Assembly (NCBI RefSeq): GCF_019722725.1
Contig: NZ_CP077941.1
Location: 2,604,001-2,668,000, forward strand
Reading direction: 5' to 3'
DNA length: 64,000 nucleotides
Source of the DNA: Vreelandella profundi
GTDB taxonomy: Bacteria; Pseudomonadota; Gammaproteobacteria; Pseudomonadales; Halomonadaceae
In this document: positions 18,670 through 28,227 of the stretch, in pieces
How the letters are laid out: the number at the start of each line of letters is the position of its first letter
Numbering within the stretch: the first letter of the stretch is position 1
Program-made: the position numbers and the translations under genes
Notes under the pieces: model-generated
The model's input: only the letters and a program-made list of their open reading frames with translations
Told to the model about the DNA's origin: nothing
The model's database searches: none

Positions 18670-18689
18670 TTATTGCCACACAGCAACAA
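18670..18689. promoter_or_regulatory. Candidate operator between adhC and the LysR gene
   Basis: TTATTGC, a six-base spacer, then GCAACAA form a near-perfect inverted repeat, 6 of 7 paired. It lies 25 bases before the LysR start in the divergent promoter region. LysR-type proteins commonly bind such dyads (T-N11-A-like). Assignment is inference. Confidence 0.35.
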
Positions 18690-18713
18690 TCGTCGTTACG
18701 GCAAGGAAATAGC

Positions 18714-19610
18714 ATGCAGCACTGGAATCGCATCGAAGCATTTGTGGAAGTAGTGCGATTGGGCACATTTTCTGCCGCTGCTCGGCATCTAAACGTATCG
18801 ACTTCTCACATCAGCCGTTTAGTCAGCCAGCTAGAAAACCAGCTGGGCGTGCAGCTACTGTATCGCACCACGCGGCAAATTCGCTTGACCGATGCCGGGG
18901 CTATCTACGTTGAGCACTGTCGTCATCTGTTTGATGGGCTACGCGATGCCGAGCAAGCGATTAGCGAACTCCAGGCCACGCCCAACGGGCTACTTAAACT
19001 CACCTCAGCCACTACCTTTGGCGAGCGCTTTATCGCCCCGCTAGTTAACGACTTTCAGCGCCTACATCCACAGCTCGACATTCACATGCACTTTACTAAT
19101 CGCCCGGTCGAGCTAATTGATGAGGGGTACGATATTGCGATTCGGATGGGGGTATTAAAGGACTCTAGCTTGATCGCTAGGCGCCTGTGCGACCGGCGCG
19201 AATATATCGTCGGCTCTAAAGAATATTTTCGCCAAGCACCCCGCCCTCACACGCTGGGAGAGCTAAGCCAGCACCGCTGCCTGATTGGCTCGCGGCCTAA
19301 CTGGCTATTTGATATGAACGGCCAGCGCCGCGAAGTGCGTATCGAAGGCCGCTGGACAGGCAACTCCGGCCCCGCCCTACTTGATGCCGCCCGCAAGGGG
19401 CTGGGGCTTGCACAGTTACCCGACTATTATGTTGCACCTTACCTTGCCAGCGGCGAACTAATAGCGGTGCTTGAGCCTTTTCAACACCACGATACCGCGG
19501 TATGGGCGGTGTATCCCCGCCATCGTCACCTATCGCCGAAGATCCGCCAAATGGTTGATTATCTGGTGGCCAATATCGACACTACGCTGCAACGTCATGC
19601 TGCTATTTAG
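18714..19610 (+). CDS. LysR-type transcriptional regulator
   Basis: 298 residues. The N-terminal winged helix-turn-helix reads [20 protein letters not shown], then [20 protein letters not shown]. The substrate-binding domain spans about 90-290 and ends in [20 protein letters not shown]. It is most like the CrgA/DsdC-type group of LysR proteins that control an adjacent divergent gene. Here that neighbour is the adhC-fghA operon, so a role in formaldehyde response is plausible but unproven. AAGGAA lies 7 bases before the ATG. Its stop overlaps the stop of the convergent sdaA gene. Confidence 0.9.
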   Translation: MQHWNRIEAFVEVVRLGTFSAAARHLNVSTSHISRLVSQLENQLGVQLLYRTTRQIRLTDAGAIYVEHCRHLFDGLRDAEQAISELQATPNGLLKLTSATTFGERFIAPLVNDFQRLHPQLDIHMHFTNRPVELIDEGYDIAIRMGVLKDSSLIARRLCDRREYIVGSKEYFRQAPRPHTLGELSQHRCLIGSRPNWLFDMNGQRREVRIEGRWTGNSGPALLDAARKGLGLAQLPDYYVAPYLASGELIAVLEPFQHHDTAVWAVYPRHRHLSPKIRQMVDYLVANIDTTLQRHAAI

Positions 19611-20977
19611 CACTCAATCGCGTTAACCGCGAGCCCGCCTTTCGACGTTTCTTTATATTTGTCCTGCATATCGCGGCCCGTATCGCGCATCGTACGGATC
19701 ACTTTATCGAGCGATATAAAGTGCTCACCATCGCCGTGCATAGCCATACGCGCAGCGTTGATCGCCTTGACGGACGCTATCGCATTGCGCTCAATACAGG
19801 GTACTTGCACCAACCCACCCACCGGGTCGCAGGTTAAGCCAAGATTATGCTCCAAGCCGATCTCTGCGGCATTTTCCACCTGCCCAGGGGAGCCGCCCAG
19901 CACTTCAGCAAGCCCGGCAGCGGCCATTGCGCAGGCTGAGCCTACTTCGCCTTGACAGCCAACCTCAGCACCAGAAATAGAGGCGTTCTTTTTGCACAAA
20001 ATACCTACGGCGCCGGCAGTGAGCAGGAAGTCCACTACGTCAGCCTCGCTGGCCTCAGGCTCAAATTTCAAATAGTACGCCAACACAGCGGGCACAATGC
20101 CTGCCGCACCGTTGGTGGGCGCGGTGACCATACGCCGCCCGGCGGCATTCTCTTCGTTCACCGCCAGCGCAAAGACGTTGACCCAATCCATCACCGTAAA
20201 GCTCGATACAATCAGGCGCTGGTTTTCAGGCGGATGAAGCAACTGCTGATGCAGTAGCTGCGCGCGCCGGCGCACATTTAGGCCACCCGGCAAATGTCCT
20301 GTCGCGCGTAAGCCATTCTCAATGCTGTCACTCATGGCGTGCCAAATACTGAGCAGCTCCTCACGAATAGCCGCTTCGCTACGCCAGGCTTTTTCGTTCG
20401 CTAGCATTAGCTGGCTAATGCGCAGCTGATGCTGCTGACACAGGCCAAGCAACTCGGCGGCCGTATTGAAAGGATAAGTCAACGCCGTACTGTCTTCACC
20501 GACATCCCCTTGATCGGCTTTCGCCTGGTCGACATAAAAACCGCCGCCTAGAGAATAAAACGTATTGGTCGCTACCAGCGCGTCATCGCAGTAAGCGCTT
20601 AAGACCATGGCGTTAGGATGAAATGGCAGGCAGGACTCATCCCATTCCATATCATCGGCGCGCGAAAAAGCGAGCTGCTGCCCGTTCGCAAGTACCAGAA
20701 GGGCGCCGTCATCGATAGCGTTTAGCCGCACGTCAATGCTGTCAGGATCAACGCTTTCAGGCACTTCGCCCATCAATCCCATAATGACGGCGCGATCGGT
20801 ACCATGGCCTATTCCGGTAGCCGCAAGCGACCCCTGCAGCCTAATAACGAGCCGAGTCACGGCGGTTTGCTCATTCAGTGATAGGGCGAAATCTCGCGCT
20901 GCACGCATCGGGCCTACGGTATGTGAGCTTGAAGGACCAATACCAATTCGGAAAAGATCAAATACGCTGATAGCCAT
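19607..20977 (-). CDS. sdaA: L-serine ammonia-lyase (iron-sulfur dependent)
   Basis: 456 residues from the ATG at 20977, with GAGG about 11 bases upstream; a longer reading from TTG adds six residues. The single-chain form has the beta domain first ([20 protein letters not shown]). The alpha domain carries the cluster-binding and catalytic region [20 protein letters not shown] followed by Cys-Ala-Met. It deaminates serine to pyruvate and ammonia in the cytoplasm. The length matches SdaA/SdaB (about 455). The gene is convergent with the LysR gene, with overlapping stop codons and no terminator visible between them. Confidence 0.95.
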   Translation of the reverse strand: MAISVFDLFRIGIGPSSSHTVGPMRAARDFALSLNEQTAVTRLVIRLQGSLAATGIGHGTDRAVIMGLMGEVPESVDPDSIDVRLNAIDDGALLVLANGQQLAFSRADDMEWDESCLPFHPNAMVLSAYCDDALVATNTFYSLGGGFYVDQAKADQGDVGEDSTALTYPFNTAAELLGLCQQHQLRISQLMLANEKAWRSEAAIREELLSIWHAMSDSIENGLRATGHLPGGLNVRRRAQLLHQQLLHPPENQRLIVSSFTVMDWVNVFALAVNEENAAGRRMVTAPTNGAAGIVPAVLAYYLKFEPEASEADVVDFLLTAGAVGILCKKNASISGAEVGCQGEVGSACAMAAAGLAEVLGGSPGQVENAAEIGLEHNLGLTCDPVGGLVQVPCIERNAIASVKAINAARMAMHGDGEHFISLDKVIRTMRDTGRDMQDKYKETSKGGLAVNAIEC

Positions 20978-21070
20978 AGCCAATACGCCTCGCAAAGGTG
21001 TTATTGCTTACCTGTTAGACACTGTGCAGGGCAAACCACCAAACGTCGAGTGATTAACCGCAATACCGGC

Positions 21071-21099
21071 GTGCAAGCAAATTCGTGTGACGATATAAT
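21071..21099 (+). promoter_or_regulatory. Candidate promoter for the membrane protein at 21159
   Basis: A perfect -10 TATAAT (21094-21099) with a poor -35 GTGCAA (21071-21076) at a 17-base spacing. Transcription would start near 21106, about 53 bases before the ATG. Confidence 0.45.
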
Positions 21100-21158
21100 G
21101 AACATTCAACTATGCATGTTTGTTTTGCAAAGGCGCTTCTTCTAGATAAGGATGTCGT

Positions 21159-21806
21159 ATGTCTTCCCTTCCCGCTTTGCCCATCGATTTTCGTGCGACC
21201 CTACTGCGTGCGACGCTTTATTTGCTGTTTATTGGCGCCATCGCTCAAGGCGCTTATCTAGAAGCGATCTACCTGCCCTCGGTGCGTTTTACCGAGCTTG
21301 GATTCACCGAGTTTACGCAAACGATCATTCTGGCGACCTGCTGCCTGATGTTGATTTACGTGCGCCAGGTGCTAAACGTATGGCCAACGGTGACGCTGCT
21401 TTTGTTCGCGTTTCTTGCGGCTTCGCTGGTGCGCGAGCAAGACTATTTCTTTGATGAATACGTGGGCAACGATACATGGAAGGTCGTGGTATCGCTCATC
21501 GTCATCCCTTCTATTGCGTGGGTAGTCATTCAACGCCGCCGCTTTATGGAAGAGTTCATTTACTACAGCAACACCTTTTCCTTCGGACTGTTTGCCGCCG
21601 GGTTACTCACTACTTATGTGTTTTCTCGCCTGTATGGGCGGCAAATTTTTTGGCGCGCCGTACTCGAAGACAACTACATTCGCGACTTCAAAGACATAGC
21701 AGAAGAAGTGGTGGAGCTGCTAGGTTACAGCTTAATTTTATTTGCCACGCTTGAGCTACTGCTACTTGCCCGCCGCATTTATAAAGCGCGCCAGATGCCA
21801 AACTAA
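21159..21806 (+). CDS. Hypothetical multi-pass membrane protein
   Basis: 215 residues with about five or six hydrophobic segments (LYLLFIGAIAQGAYLEAIYL, TIILATCCLMLIYV, VTLLLFAFLAASLV, VVVSLIVIPSIAWVVI, FSFGLFAAGLLTTYVF, LLGYSLILFATLELLLL). Short charged loops join them, including REQDYFFDEYV and a Glu/Asp-rich stretch before the last helix. I do not recognise a family. AAGGA sits 9 bases before the ATG, and a perfect -10 box and a downstream terminator bracket it, so it looks like a real single-gene unit. The functional context is silent: sdaA is upstream and an AbgT carrier downstream. Confidence 0.75.
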   Translation: MSSLPALPIDFRATLLRATLYLLFIGAIAQGAYLEAIYLPSVRFTELGFTEFTQTIILATCCLMLIYVRQVLNVWPTVTLLLFAFLAASLVREQDYFFDEYVGNDTWKVVVSLIVIPSIAWVVIQRRRFMEEFIYYSNTFSFGLFAAGLLTTYVFSRLYGRQIFWRAVLEDNYIRDFKDIAEEVVELLGYSLILFATLELLLLARRIYKARQMPN

Positions 21807-21827
21807 CGGTTTCCTTTCTCGATTTCT

Positions 21828-21867
21828 AAACGCCGCCTTGGGCTTTCCAAGGCGGCGTTTCATTTTT
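21828..21867 (+). terminator. Terminator after the membrane protein gene
   Basis: AAACGCCGCCTTGG (21828-21841), loop GCTTT, CCAAGGCGGCGTTT (21847-21860), then CATTTTT. Perfect 14-bp stem. Confidence 0.9.
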
Positions 21868-21983
21868 CAAATCTCGTCATGCAAAAAGCCATTTGCGGCC
21901 CGCGACGCTTCAACGTAATGTCGCTCGCTAGGCTATTTCGGCACGTCTTTACTAAAAAAATCCACATTGACGATATAAACCTT

Positions 21984-23555
21984 ATGAATAAAACCGAAAA
22001 TGATAGAAAAAACCTGCAGCGAAGCTTTTTTACGCGTTTTTTGGATAGCGTCGAGTGGCTAGGGAATCTGCTGCCCCACCCCGTTACGCTCTTTGCGATA
22101 CTGTGTGTATTGGTCGTGGTAGCTAGCGGCATTGCCGCGGCGCTGGGCGTCTCTGTGGCCGACCCTAGGCCCGCCAATGAGGGTGAATGGATTGCCGTCA
22201 ATTCATTGCTTAATGCCGAAGGTTTGCGGCGCCTAATCACCGAAATGGTCACTAACTTTACCGGATTTGCCCCACTGGGCACGGTACTCGTGGCCATGCT
22301 GGGCGTTGGGGTTGCCGAACACTCGGGGCTACTTTCCGCCAGCATGCGCGCCCTAGTGCTTAACCGCTCACCGCGCATCGTGACCTACGCCGTAGTCTTT
22401 GCAGGCATTATGTCCAACACCGCCGCAGAGCTTGGCTACGTGGTACTTATCCCACTAGCCGCCATGATCTTCCACTCGTTGGGACGCCACCCATTGGCTG
22501 GCTTAGCAGCGGCATTCTGCGGCGTGTCCGGAGGCTATAGTGCCAACCTGCTCATCGGCACGGTTGACCCGTTGCTATCTGGGATTACCCAAGAAGCCGC
22601 GCATCTGTTAGACCCAACTTATATGGTCGGCGCCGAGGCTAACTGGTTCTTTATGTTCGTCAGCACCTTCTTTGTCACCATCATTGGTGGGCTAGTGACC
22701 GAGTATATTGTGGAGCCCAAACTCGGCAAATTTGATCCTGCTTACGCTGAAGATGACATCGACCAGCAGCGCATGGAAGGACTATCCAGCATTGAAAAAC
22801 GAGCCTTGAAAGGTACTGGCCTAGCAATGCTGGTGATTGTTGCGCTGCTTGTTGCCACTATAGCCCCTGAGAACGGGATTCTACGCGACCCGGAAACAGG
22901 TCTTGTCAGCGGCTCGCCTTTCTTACGCGGCATTGTGGTTATTGTGGCGGTTTTATTCACCGTCCTCGGCTTCGTTTACGGTCGACTTGCCGGCACTATG
23001 CATAATGATTGCGATATCGTAAACGCCATGGCTAAGAGCATGAGCAGCCTCGGGCTGTATATTGTCCTGGTATTTTTTGCCGCTCAGTTTGTGGCGCTAT
23101 TCAACTGGAGTAATTTTGGCACCGTCACCGCCGTCGCGGGAGCAAGCCTATTAGAATCGCTTGGGTTAAGCGGACCAGGCTTATTTGCCTTGTTCATTGT
23201 GATGTGTGCGATTATCAACCTATCGCTTGGTAGCGCATCTGCTCAGTGGGCCGTAACGGCACCGATTTTTGTGCCCATGCTAATGCTGATGGGCTATGCG
23301 CCAGAAGTCATCCAAGCGGCCTACCGGATCGGCGATTCAGTGACCAACCTGATTACGCCCATGATGAGCTATTTCGGATTAATCATGGCGATTGCGGCGC
23401 GCTATCGTAAAGACTTAGGTATCGGAACACTGATCGCCATCATGCTGCCCTATACGCTCTTTATGCTGATTGGCTGGAGTCTGCTGTTCTTTGTCTGGGT
23501 CTTCTTATTAGGGCTGCCCGTTGGCCCCGGATCAGCCACCTATTACACGCTGTAA
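21984..23555 (+). CDS. AbgT family transporter (p-aminobenzoyl-glutamate carrier-like)
   Basis: 523 residues from the ATG at 21984; the open frame extends to 21879, but those 35 residues do not resemble the family and 523 fits the usual 500-520. Near the start, RFLDSVEWLGNLLPHPVTLF is the characteristic AbgT opening. FAGIMSNTAAELGYVVLIPL and AAFCGVSGGYSANLLIGTVD are conserved helix motifs, and INLSLGSASAQWAVTAPIFV and RIGDSVTNLITPMMSYFGL mark the C-terminal half. Members import p-aminobenzoyl-glutamate or export antifolates; which applies here is unknown. The ribosome site is weak. It has its own terminator. Confidence 0.9.
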   Translation: MNKTENDRKNLQRSFFTRFLDSVEWLGNLLPHPVTLFAILCVLVVVASGIAAALGVSVADPRPANEGEWIAVNSLLNAEGLRRLITEMVTNFTGFAPLGTVLVAMLGVGVAEHSGLLSASMRALVLNRSPRIVTYAVVFAGIMSNTAAELGYVVLIPLAAMIFHSLGRHPLAGLAAAFCGVSGGYSANLLIGTVDPLLSGITQEAAHLLDPTYMVGAEANWFFMFVSTFFVTIIGGLVTEYIVEPKLGKFDPAYAEDDIDQQRMEGLSSIEKRALKGTGLAMLVIVALLVATIAPENGILRDPETGLVSGSPFLRGIVVIVAVLFTVLGFVYGRLAGTMHNDCDIVNAMAKSMSSLGLYIVLVFFAAQFVALFNWSNFGTVTAVAGASLLESLGLSGPGLFALFIVMCAIINLSLGSASAQWAVTAPIFVPMLMLMGYAPEVIQAAYRIGDSVTNLITPMMSYFGLIMAIAARYRKDLGIGTLIAIMLPYTLFMLIGWSLLFFVWVFLLGLPVGPGSATYYTL

Positions 23556-23575
23556 GCGCTTAGGCGATAGAACGC

Positions 23576-23611
23576 AAAAAGCCCGTCGTTCAATGAACGG
23601 CGGGCTTTTTT
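23576..23611. terminator. Bidirectional terminator between AbgT gene and rpoD
   Basis: AAAAAGCCCGTCGTTC (23576-23591), loop AAT, GAACGGCGGGCTTTTT (23595-23610), with one G-T pair. A-run and T-run flanks allow it to stop both convergent units. Confidence 0.92.
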
Positions 23612-23644
23612 ATCTTAACGGCTACTTAGCGCTTACTGACTACT

Positions 23645-25495
23645 TCACTCATCAAGGAATGAACGCAGCGGCTCAGAGCGGCTAGGATGACGCAGCTTAC
23701 GCAGCGCTTTGGCCTCAATCTGACGAATTCGCTCACGCGTTACGTCAAACTGCTTGCCCACCTCTTCAAGCGTATGGTCGGTATTCATATCAATACCAAA
23801 ACGCATGCGCAGCACTTTTGCTTCGCGGGCGGTCAAGCCGCCTAGCACGTTGCGGGTCGCTTCGATCAAGCCTTCACCGGTCGCCATATCAATAGGCAGC
23901 AGCATCGTGCCGTCTTCGATAAAGTCGCCCAAATGCGAGTCATCATCGTCACCAATCGGCGTCTCCATGGAGATCGGCTCTTTGGCGATTTTGAGTACCT
24001 TGCGCACCTTGTCTTCCGGCATTTCTAAGCGTTCGCCAAGCTCTTCCGGCGTCGGTTCGCGGCCCATTTCCTGCAGCATCTGACGCGACACGCGATTAAG
24101 CTTGTTAATCGTTTCAATCATATGCACCGGAATACGAATGGTGCGCGCCTGGTCGGCAATTGAACGAGTAATCGCCTGACGAATCCACCACGTGGCGTAG
24201 GTCGAGAACTTATAGCCGCGACGATATTCGAACTTATCGACCGCTTTCATCAAACCAATATTGCCTTCCTGGATCAAATCCAAGAACTGCAAACCACGGT
24301 TGGTGTACTTCTTAGCAATCGAGATCACCAAGCGCAGGTTAGCTTCAACCATCTCTTTCTTAGCGCGACGAGCTTTCGCTTCACCAATAGAGAGCTTGCG
24401 ATTCACCTCTTTAAGGTCGGCAACGGAAAGTTGCACCATGTCCTCTTCAAAGGCGATCTTGCGCTGAGCACGTGCAATATCGGCGCGCAGCGGCTCAAGG
24501 CGATCAGCGTACTTGCTCTGCGCTGTCTGAAAGTCATCCAGCCACGTTTTACGCGACTCGTTACCAGGAAACGACTTGATAAACGTTTTACGCGGCACCT
24601 TGGCTTTTTTCACACACAGCTGCATCACCGCTTTTTCTTGGGCGCGCACTTGCTCAACGCTGATACGCACTTGGCCCACTAGGCGCTCAAAGTGTTTAGG
24701 TACCAGCTTGATCGGTGAAAACAGTACTGCCAGACGCGTCTGCTCTGACTTCAGCTCGGCGCTACCGCGGCCATGCTTAGCAAAAGCGGCTTCAACGAGG
24801 GCGTTCTGCTCACGGATCTGCTCAAAACGCGCACGCGCCTCTTCAGGATCCGGACCGCCTTCGCTGGCCGTAGAATCGTCGTCTTCGTCCCCATCCTCGC
24901 CTTCAGCGCCCTCTTCAACTTCGGGCTCCGGCTCAGGCTCGGGCACTTCGGCTTCGGCAACGCCTGGAATACCTTCATCAGGATCGATGAAACCAGAAAA
25001 CAGATCCGACAGTCGCCCAGGCGCTTCTTCATCCTGAGTGGCATCGTAGGCATTCAAAATAGAGACGACGGCACCCGGCAAATACGCCAGGGACGACATC
25101 ACTTCACGGGTACCCTCTTCGATCCGCTTAGCGATTGCAATTTCGCCTTCGCGGGTCAAAAGCTCGACCGTCCCCATTTCACGCATATACATGCGCACTG
25201 GGTCAGTGGTGCGGCCCACGTCGCTATCAACAGCGGCGAGCGCGGCTACGGCTTCTTCCGCAGCGGACTCGTCCGCGGAATGATCCGACATCATCAAAGT
25301 GTCTTCATCAGGCGCTTCTTCAGCGACACTTATACCCATGTCGTTGATCATGCCAATGATTTCTTCCACTTGATCCGGGTCGGCAATATCCTCGGGTAGA
25401 TGGTCGTTGACCTCGGCATAGGTCAGGTAGCCCTGTTCCTTACCGCGTGCGATCAACTCCTTCAGACGTGTCTGCTGCTGCGCATTTCCAGCCAT
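23645..25495 (-). CDS. rpoD: RNA polymerase sigma-70 factor RpoD
   Basis: 616 residues. Region 1.1 is at the start ([20 protein letters not shown]), region 1.2 has [20 protein letters not shown], and region 2 has [20 protein letters not shown] and [20 protein letters not shown]. Region 3 follows, and region 4 ends with the -35 recognition helix in [20 protein letters not shown]. The non-conserved region between 1.2 and 2.1 holds a long acidic patch (roughly residues 170-225; [20 protein letters not shown]). It is the primary sigma factor and the last gene of the macromolecular synthesis operon, 226 bp after dnaG, where an internal promoter is plausible. Confidence 0.98.
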   Translation of the reverse strand: MAGNAQQQTRLKELIARGKEQGYLTYAEVNDHLPEDIADPDQVEEIIGMINDMGISVAEEAPDEDTLMMSDHSADESAAEEAVAALAAVDSDVGRTTDPVRMYMREMGTVELLTREGEIAIAKRIEEGTREVMSSLAYLPGAVVSILNAYDATQDEEAPGRLSDLFSGFIDPDEGIPGVAEAEVPEPEPEPEVEEGAEGEDGDEDDDSTASEGGPDPEEARARFEQIREQNALVEAAFAKHGRGSAELKSEQTRLAVLFSPIKLVPKHFERLVGQVRISVEQVRAQEKAVMQLCVKKAKVPRKTFIKSFPGNESRKTWLDDFQTAQSKYADRLEPLRADIARAQRKIAFEEDMVQLSVADLKEVNRKLSIGEAKARRAKKEMVEANLRLVISIAKKYTNRGLQFLDLIQEGNIGLMKAVDKFEYRRGYKFSTYATWWIRQAITRSIADQARTIRIPVHMIETINKLNRVSRQMLQEMGREPTPEELGERLEMPEDKVRKVLKIAKEPISMETPIGDDDDSHLGDFIEDGTMLLPIDMATGEGLIEATRNVLGGLTAREAKVLRMRFGIDMNTDHTLEEVGKQFDVTRERIRQIEAKALRKLRHPSRSEPLRSFLDE

Positions 25496-25566
25496 AGAAA
25501 CCCTATCTCGACGAAGAAGAATGAAACACCTGGAGCGCTGAATCGATTAAACTCAACAAGCGACGT

Positions 25567-25572
25567 AGTATA
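25567..25572 (-). promoter_or_regulatory. Possible -10 box of an internal rpoD promoter
   Basis: TATACT on the minus strand, about 70 bases before the rpoD ATG, in a 226-bp gap. No good -35 lies at 16-18 bases. E. coli also has a promoter serving rpoD separately; this one is only a candidate. Confidence 0.3.
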
Positions 25573-25721
25573 GCGTAAATAGCCGGTTTTTTTCCAGCAA
25601 AACGTATTTGCGCAACCATTCAGGTGTGTTAGGTTGTTCGGTTAGGTCAGCGCTAAGTGGCTGACCTCATATCTGGTGCTGAAACGGTAAGAATTCAACC
25701 CCTATCGCTTAAAACACCGCC

Positions 25722-27581
25722 TTATTGGCGCTGCGCAAGCTCCATTATCAAGCTTGCCAAACGCTGGCGCTGCTCCTTATCTAACTTTTGCCCGGCGCGC
25801 TCCTGCGCCAGCAACGCCTCGTACTCCTCCTGCGGAGAACGCTGGCGATGAACGTACTGCAAGTGCTCGACCAAGCCATGCAGCTCGGCCTCCCGATCCG
25901 CTTTTGCGATCAACAAATCTCGCTTAGCGAAGGCCGCCAACGCCTGCCCCTGCTGGCTACCTTGAAAATGCGCCAATACCACTTGCGGGCTGCGATAACG
26001 CCCTGCTTTAAGCAGCGTAATCAGCTCTTGGCATAGAGGCGCATCATCATCGTCAGGCAGCCAATCCAAATGATCCGGCAACGCGCCGACCAAATTAGGC
26101 TCATGCAGCAACAGCTGCACCACACGCCCCACGGGCGAAAGCACCTGAGAGCGTGAGCGCGACGATCGATCAGGCGCCGCATGTGAAACGCTCGGCACCG
26201 CTGATGACACTGATTCGGATTCCAGCTGATCAACAGGCGGTGCTTTCTGCAACGCGTGCTGCTGGGCCGCTTGAACGCGCCTTTCGAGCAACACTTTCAG
26301 CTGCTCTTGGGCCAACCCGCTGCGTTGAGCCAACGACTCAAGCAATAGCGATTTGAGCATCCCTTCAGGCACTTTGTTCAATGCTTCCAGCACTTGACTG
26401 GCAAATCGCTCGCGCCCTTCGACCGTATTTAAGTCGCGCCCCTGAGCCGCCTGTTCGAACAAAAACTCCGACAGCGGCATGGCACAGGTCACGCGGTCTT
26501 GAAATGCCTGGGTGCCTTCACGGCGCACTAACGAGTCCGGATCATCACCTTCTGGCAAAAATAAAAAGCGCGCTTCACGGCCATCAAGCATTTGCGGCAG
26601 TGCCGTTTCCAGCGCTCGGCTAGCCGCCTGGCGACCGGCGCGATCACCATCGAAACAAAACACCACGCGGCTCACCAGCCGAAACAGGCGAGTCAAATGA
26701 TCTTCGGTGGTAGCAGTGCCAAGCGTTGCCACGGCGTTATGGATGTCGTACTGCGCTAATGCCACCACGTCCATGTAGCCCTCGACAATCACCAACTGCT
26801 CAAGCTTGTTCGACGCCTGACGCGCCTCAAACAAGCCGTACAACTCGCGGCCTTTATGAAACACCGGTGTTTCAGGCGAGTTGAGGTACTTGGGCTGATC
26901 ATCACCCATGACTCGGCCGCCGAAAGCAATGGTTCGCCCGCGCAGATCACGAATCGGGAACATCACCCGGTCGCGAAAGCGATCGTAGGTACGCCCAGAC
27001 TCTTCACGATGAATCAGCAGGCCGTATTCCACCTGAACCGGCTCACCAATTCCACGCTCGCTGAGATGCTGCTTTAGCGCCTCCCATCCCGCCGGGGCAT
27101 AGCCGATACCATAGGTCTTGATCACATCGTCCGAGAGCCCACGATCCAACAAGTAACCCTGGGCCGACTTACCTTCCTGCATTTTCAACCGCTCACGATA
27201 AAAGCTCGCGGCAAGCTCAAGCAGGTTAACGCCCTCTTTGCGTTTTTTTTCACGCTGCTGGGCACGCGGGTCATCAGCCCCCTCGCGGGGCACTTCAATA
27301 CCCAAACGCCCGGCTAGCTGCTCTATGGCTTCGGGAAACGGTAGCTTGTCGTACTCCATCAAGAAGCGTAGTGCATTACCATTAGCTCCGCAGCCAAAGC
27401 AGTGATAGAACTGCTTATCAGCACTGACCGTGAACGATGGAGTTTTCTCTTGATGGAAGGGACAGAGCCCAGAATAGTTACGGCCGGCCTTTTTAAGCTG
27501 CACACGCTCACCAACCACCTCAACCACATCTACGCGGCCTAACAGGTCGTCAATGAAACGCTGTGGAATTTGGCCTGCCAT
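25722..27581 (-). CDS. dnaG: DNA primase
   Basis: 619 residues. The N-terminal zinc domain has C-P-F-H and C-F-G-C (LCPFHQEKTPSFTVSADKQF then YHCFGCGANGNA). The RNA polymerase core includes PIRDLRGRTIAFGGRVM, and the TOPRIM segment has VIVEGYMDVVALAQ and FCFDGDRAGRQAA with the acidic metal-binding residues. The C-terminal part, after a variable linker, is the DnaB-helicase-binding domain. It makes primers at the replication fork. It lies between rpsU and rpoD in the classical order, preceded by an attenuator-like terminator at 27703-27732. Confidence 0.98.
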   Translation of the reverse strand: MAGQIPQRFIDDLLGRVDVVEVVGERVQLKKAGRNYSGLCPFHQEKTPSFTVSADKQFYHCFGCGANGNALRFLMEYDKLPFPEAIEQLAGRLGIEVPREGADDPRAQQREKKRKEGVNLLELAASFYRERLKMQEGKSAQGYLLDRGLSDDVIKTYGIGYAPAGWEALKQHLSERGIGEPVQVEYGLLIHREESGRTYDRFRDRVMFPIRDLRGRTIAFGGRVMGDDQPKYLNSPETPVFHKGRELYGLFEARQASNKLEQLVIVEGYMDVVALAQYDIHNAVATLGTATTEDHLTRLFRLVSRVVFCFDGDRAGRQAASRALETALPQMLDGREARFLFLPEGDDPDSLVRREGTQAFQDRVTCAMPLSEFLFEQAAQGRDLNTVEGRERFASQVLEALNKVPEGMLKSLLLESLAQRSGLAQEQLKVLLERRVQAAQQHALQKAPPVDQLESESVSSAVPSVSHAAPDRSSRSRSQVLSPVGRVVQLLLHEPNLVGALPDHLDWLPDDDDAPLCQELITLLKAGRYRSPQVVLAHFQGSQQGQALAAFAKRDLLIAKADREAELHGLVEHLQYVHRQRSPQEEYEALLAQERAGQKLDKEQRQRLASLIMELAQRQ

Positions 27582-27605
27582 TTACTACGGCACCCTTGCG
27601 CATAG

Positions 27606-27621
27606 CGCTGAATCGCTGAAT
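27606..27621. repeat. 8-bp perfect tandem duplication upstream of dnaG
   Basis: CGCTGAAT occurs twice head to tail at 27606-27613 and 27614-27621, about 25-40 bases before the dnaG start, in its leader. Confidence 0.7.
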
Positions 27622-27702
27622 TTCAAGACACTGCTTAGGGTCATCGGACCCACTGCCAGATCACCTTAAACAGCGTTGGACTTGAACGACATCAAATATG
27701 CC

Positions 27703-27732
27703 GAAAAACAAACGGCCACCTAGTGGCGGCCG
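27703..27732 (-). terminator. Attenuator-like terminator between rpsU and dnaG
   Basis: On the minus strand CGGCCGCCAC and GTGGCCG form a stem with a small bulge, followed by TTTGTTTTT. The E. coli operon also has a partial terminator in this gap that keeps dnaG expression low. Here the position is the same, which supports the reading. Confidence 0.75.
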
Positions 27733-27787
27733 CTTGGCATCCCTCTTGAGACGACCAGCTAACTGCGCAGGCCCCCTCGGGTACGGA

Positions 27788-28003
27788 TCAATAGAGCCGT
27801 TCGAAACGCTTAGTTTCACGCTGGACTTTCTTAGCGTGACGCTTCACGGCAGCTGCCGCTTTACGTTTACGCTCAGCAGTCGGCTTCTCATATTGCTCGC
27901 GACGACGTACTTCAGAGAGGACGCCAGCTTTTTCGCAAGAACGCTTGAAGCGACGCAGGGCGACGTCAAACGGCTCGTTATCACGTACTTTTACAGAAGG
28001 CAT
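27788..28003 (-). CDS. rpsU: 30S ribosomal protein S21
   Basis: 71 residues beginning [20 protein letters not shown] and ending in the basic tail [17 protein letters not shown]. It is the full S21 length; 30 extra upstream codons in frame have no place in the family. S21 sits on the small ribosomal subunit near the anti-Shine-Dalgarno helix. It is first in the rpsU-dnaG-rpoD operon and divergent from tsaD, as in most gammaproteobacteria. Confidence 0.98.
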   Translation of the reverse strand: MPSVKVRDNEPFDVALRRFKRSCEKAGVLSEVRRREQYEKPTAERKRKAAAAVKRHAKKVQRETKRFERLY

Positions 28004-28227
28004 TAAGCACTCACCTACCTTAAAATTTTGAGTTCGGATAGTACGTACACAGCGAAAATAGCGATTTACATCGCGATCAAGAACACAGTGCACGACCCAG
28101 TTTTATAGCGCACAGTAGTCTAGTCGCCGCTGGCTATCTTTGCAAATGCTTACGCCCGCCCGCAGCGACAATGCTAAACTACAGCTCTCATCATTTTTAC
28201 CTTTATACCGACAAAGAGTCCCTTTTT

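Noticed and set aside
21879..21983. N-terminal extension of the AbgT carrier
   Set aside because: It starts just downstream of the upstream terminator and adds residues unlike the family; the usual start motif begins after 21984.
24773..25399. 208-residue open frame on the plus strand, antisense to rpoD
   Set aside because: It lies wholly inside rpoD, has no ribosome site and no recognisable domain, and reflects codon bias of the real gene.
28004..28227. Consensus promoters in the rpsU-tsaD divergent gap
   Set aside because: Promoters must exist here, but no -35/-10 pair with acceptable spacing could be chosen on either strand with confidence.
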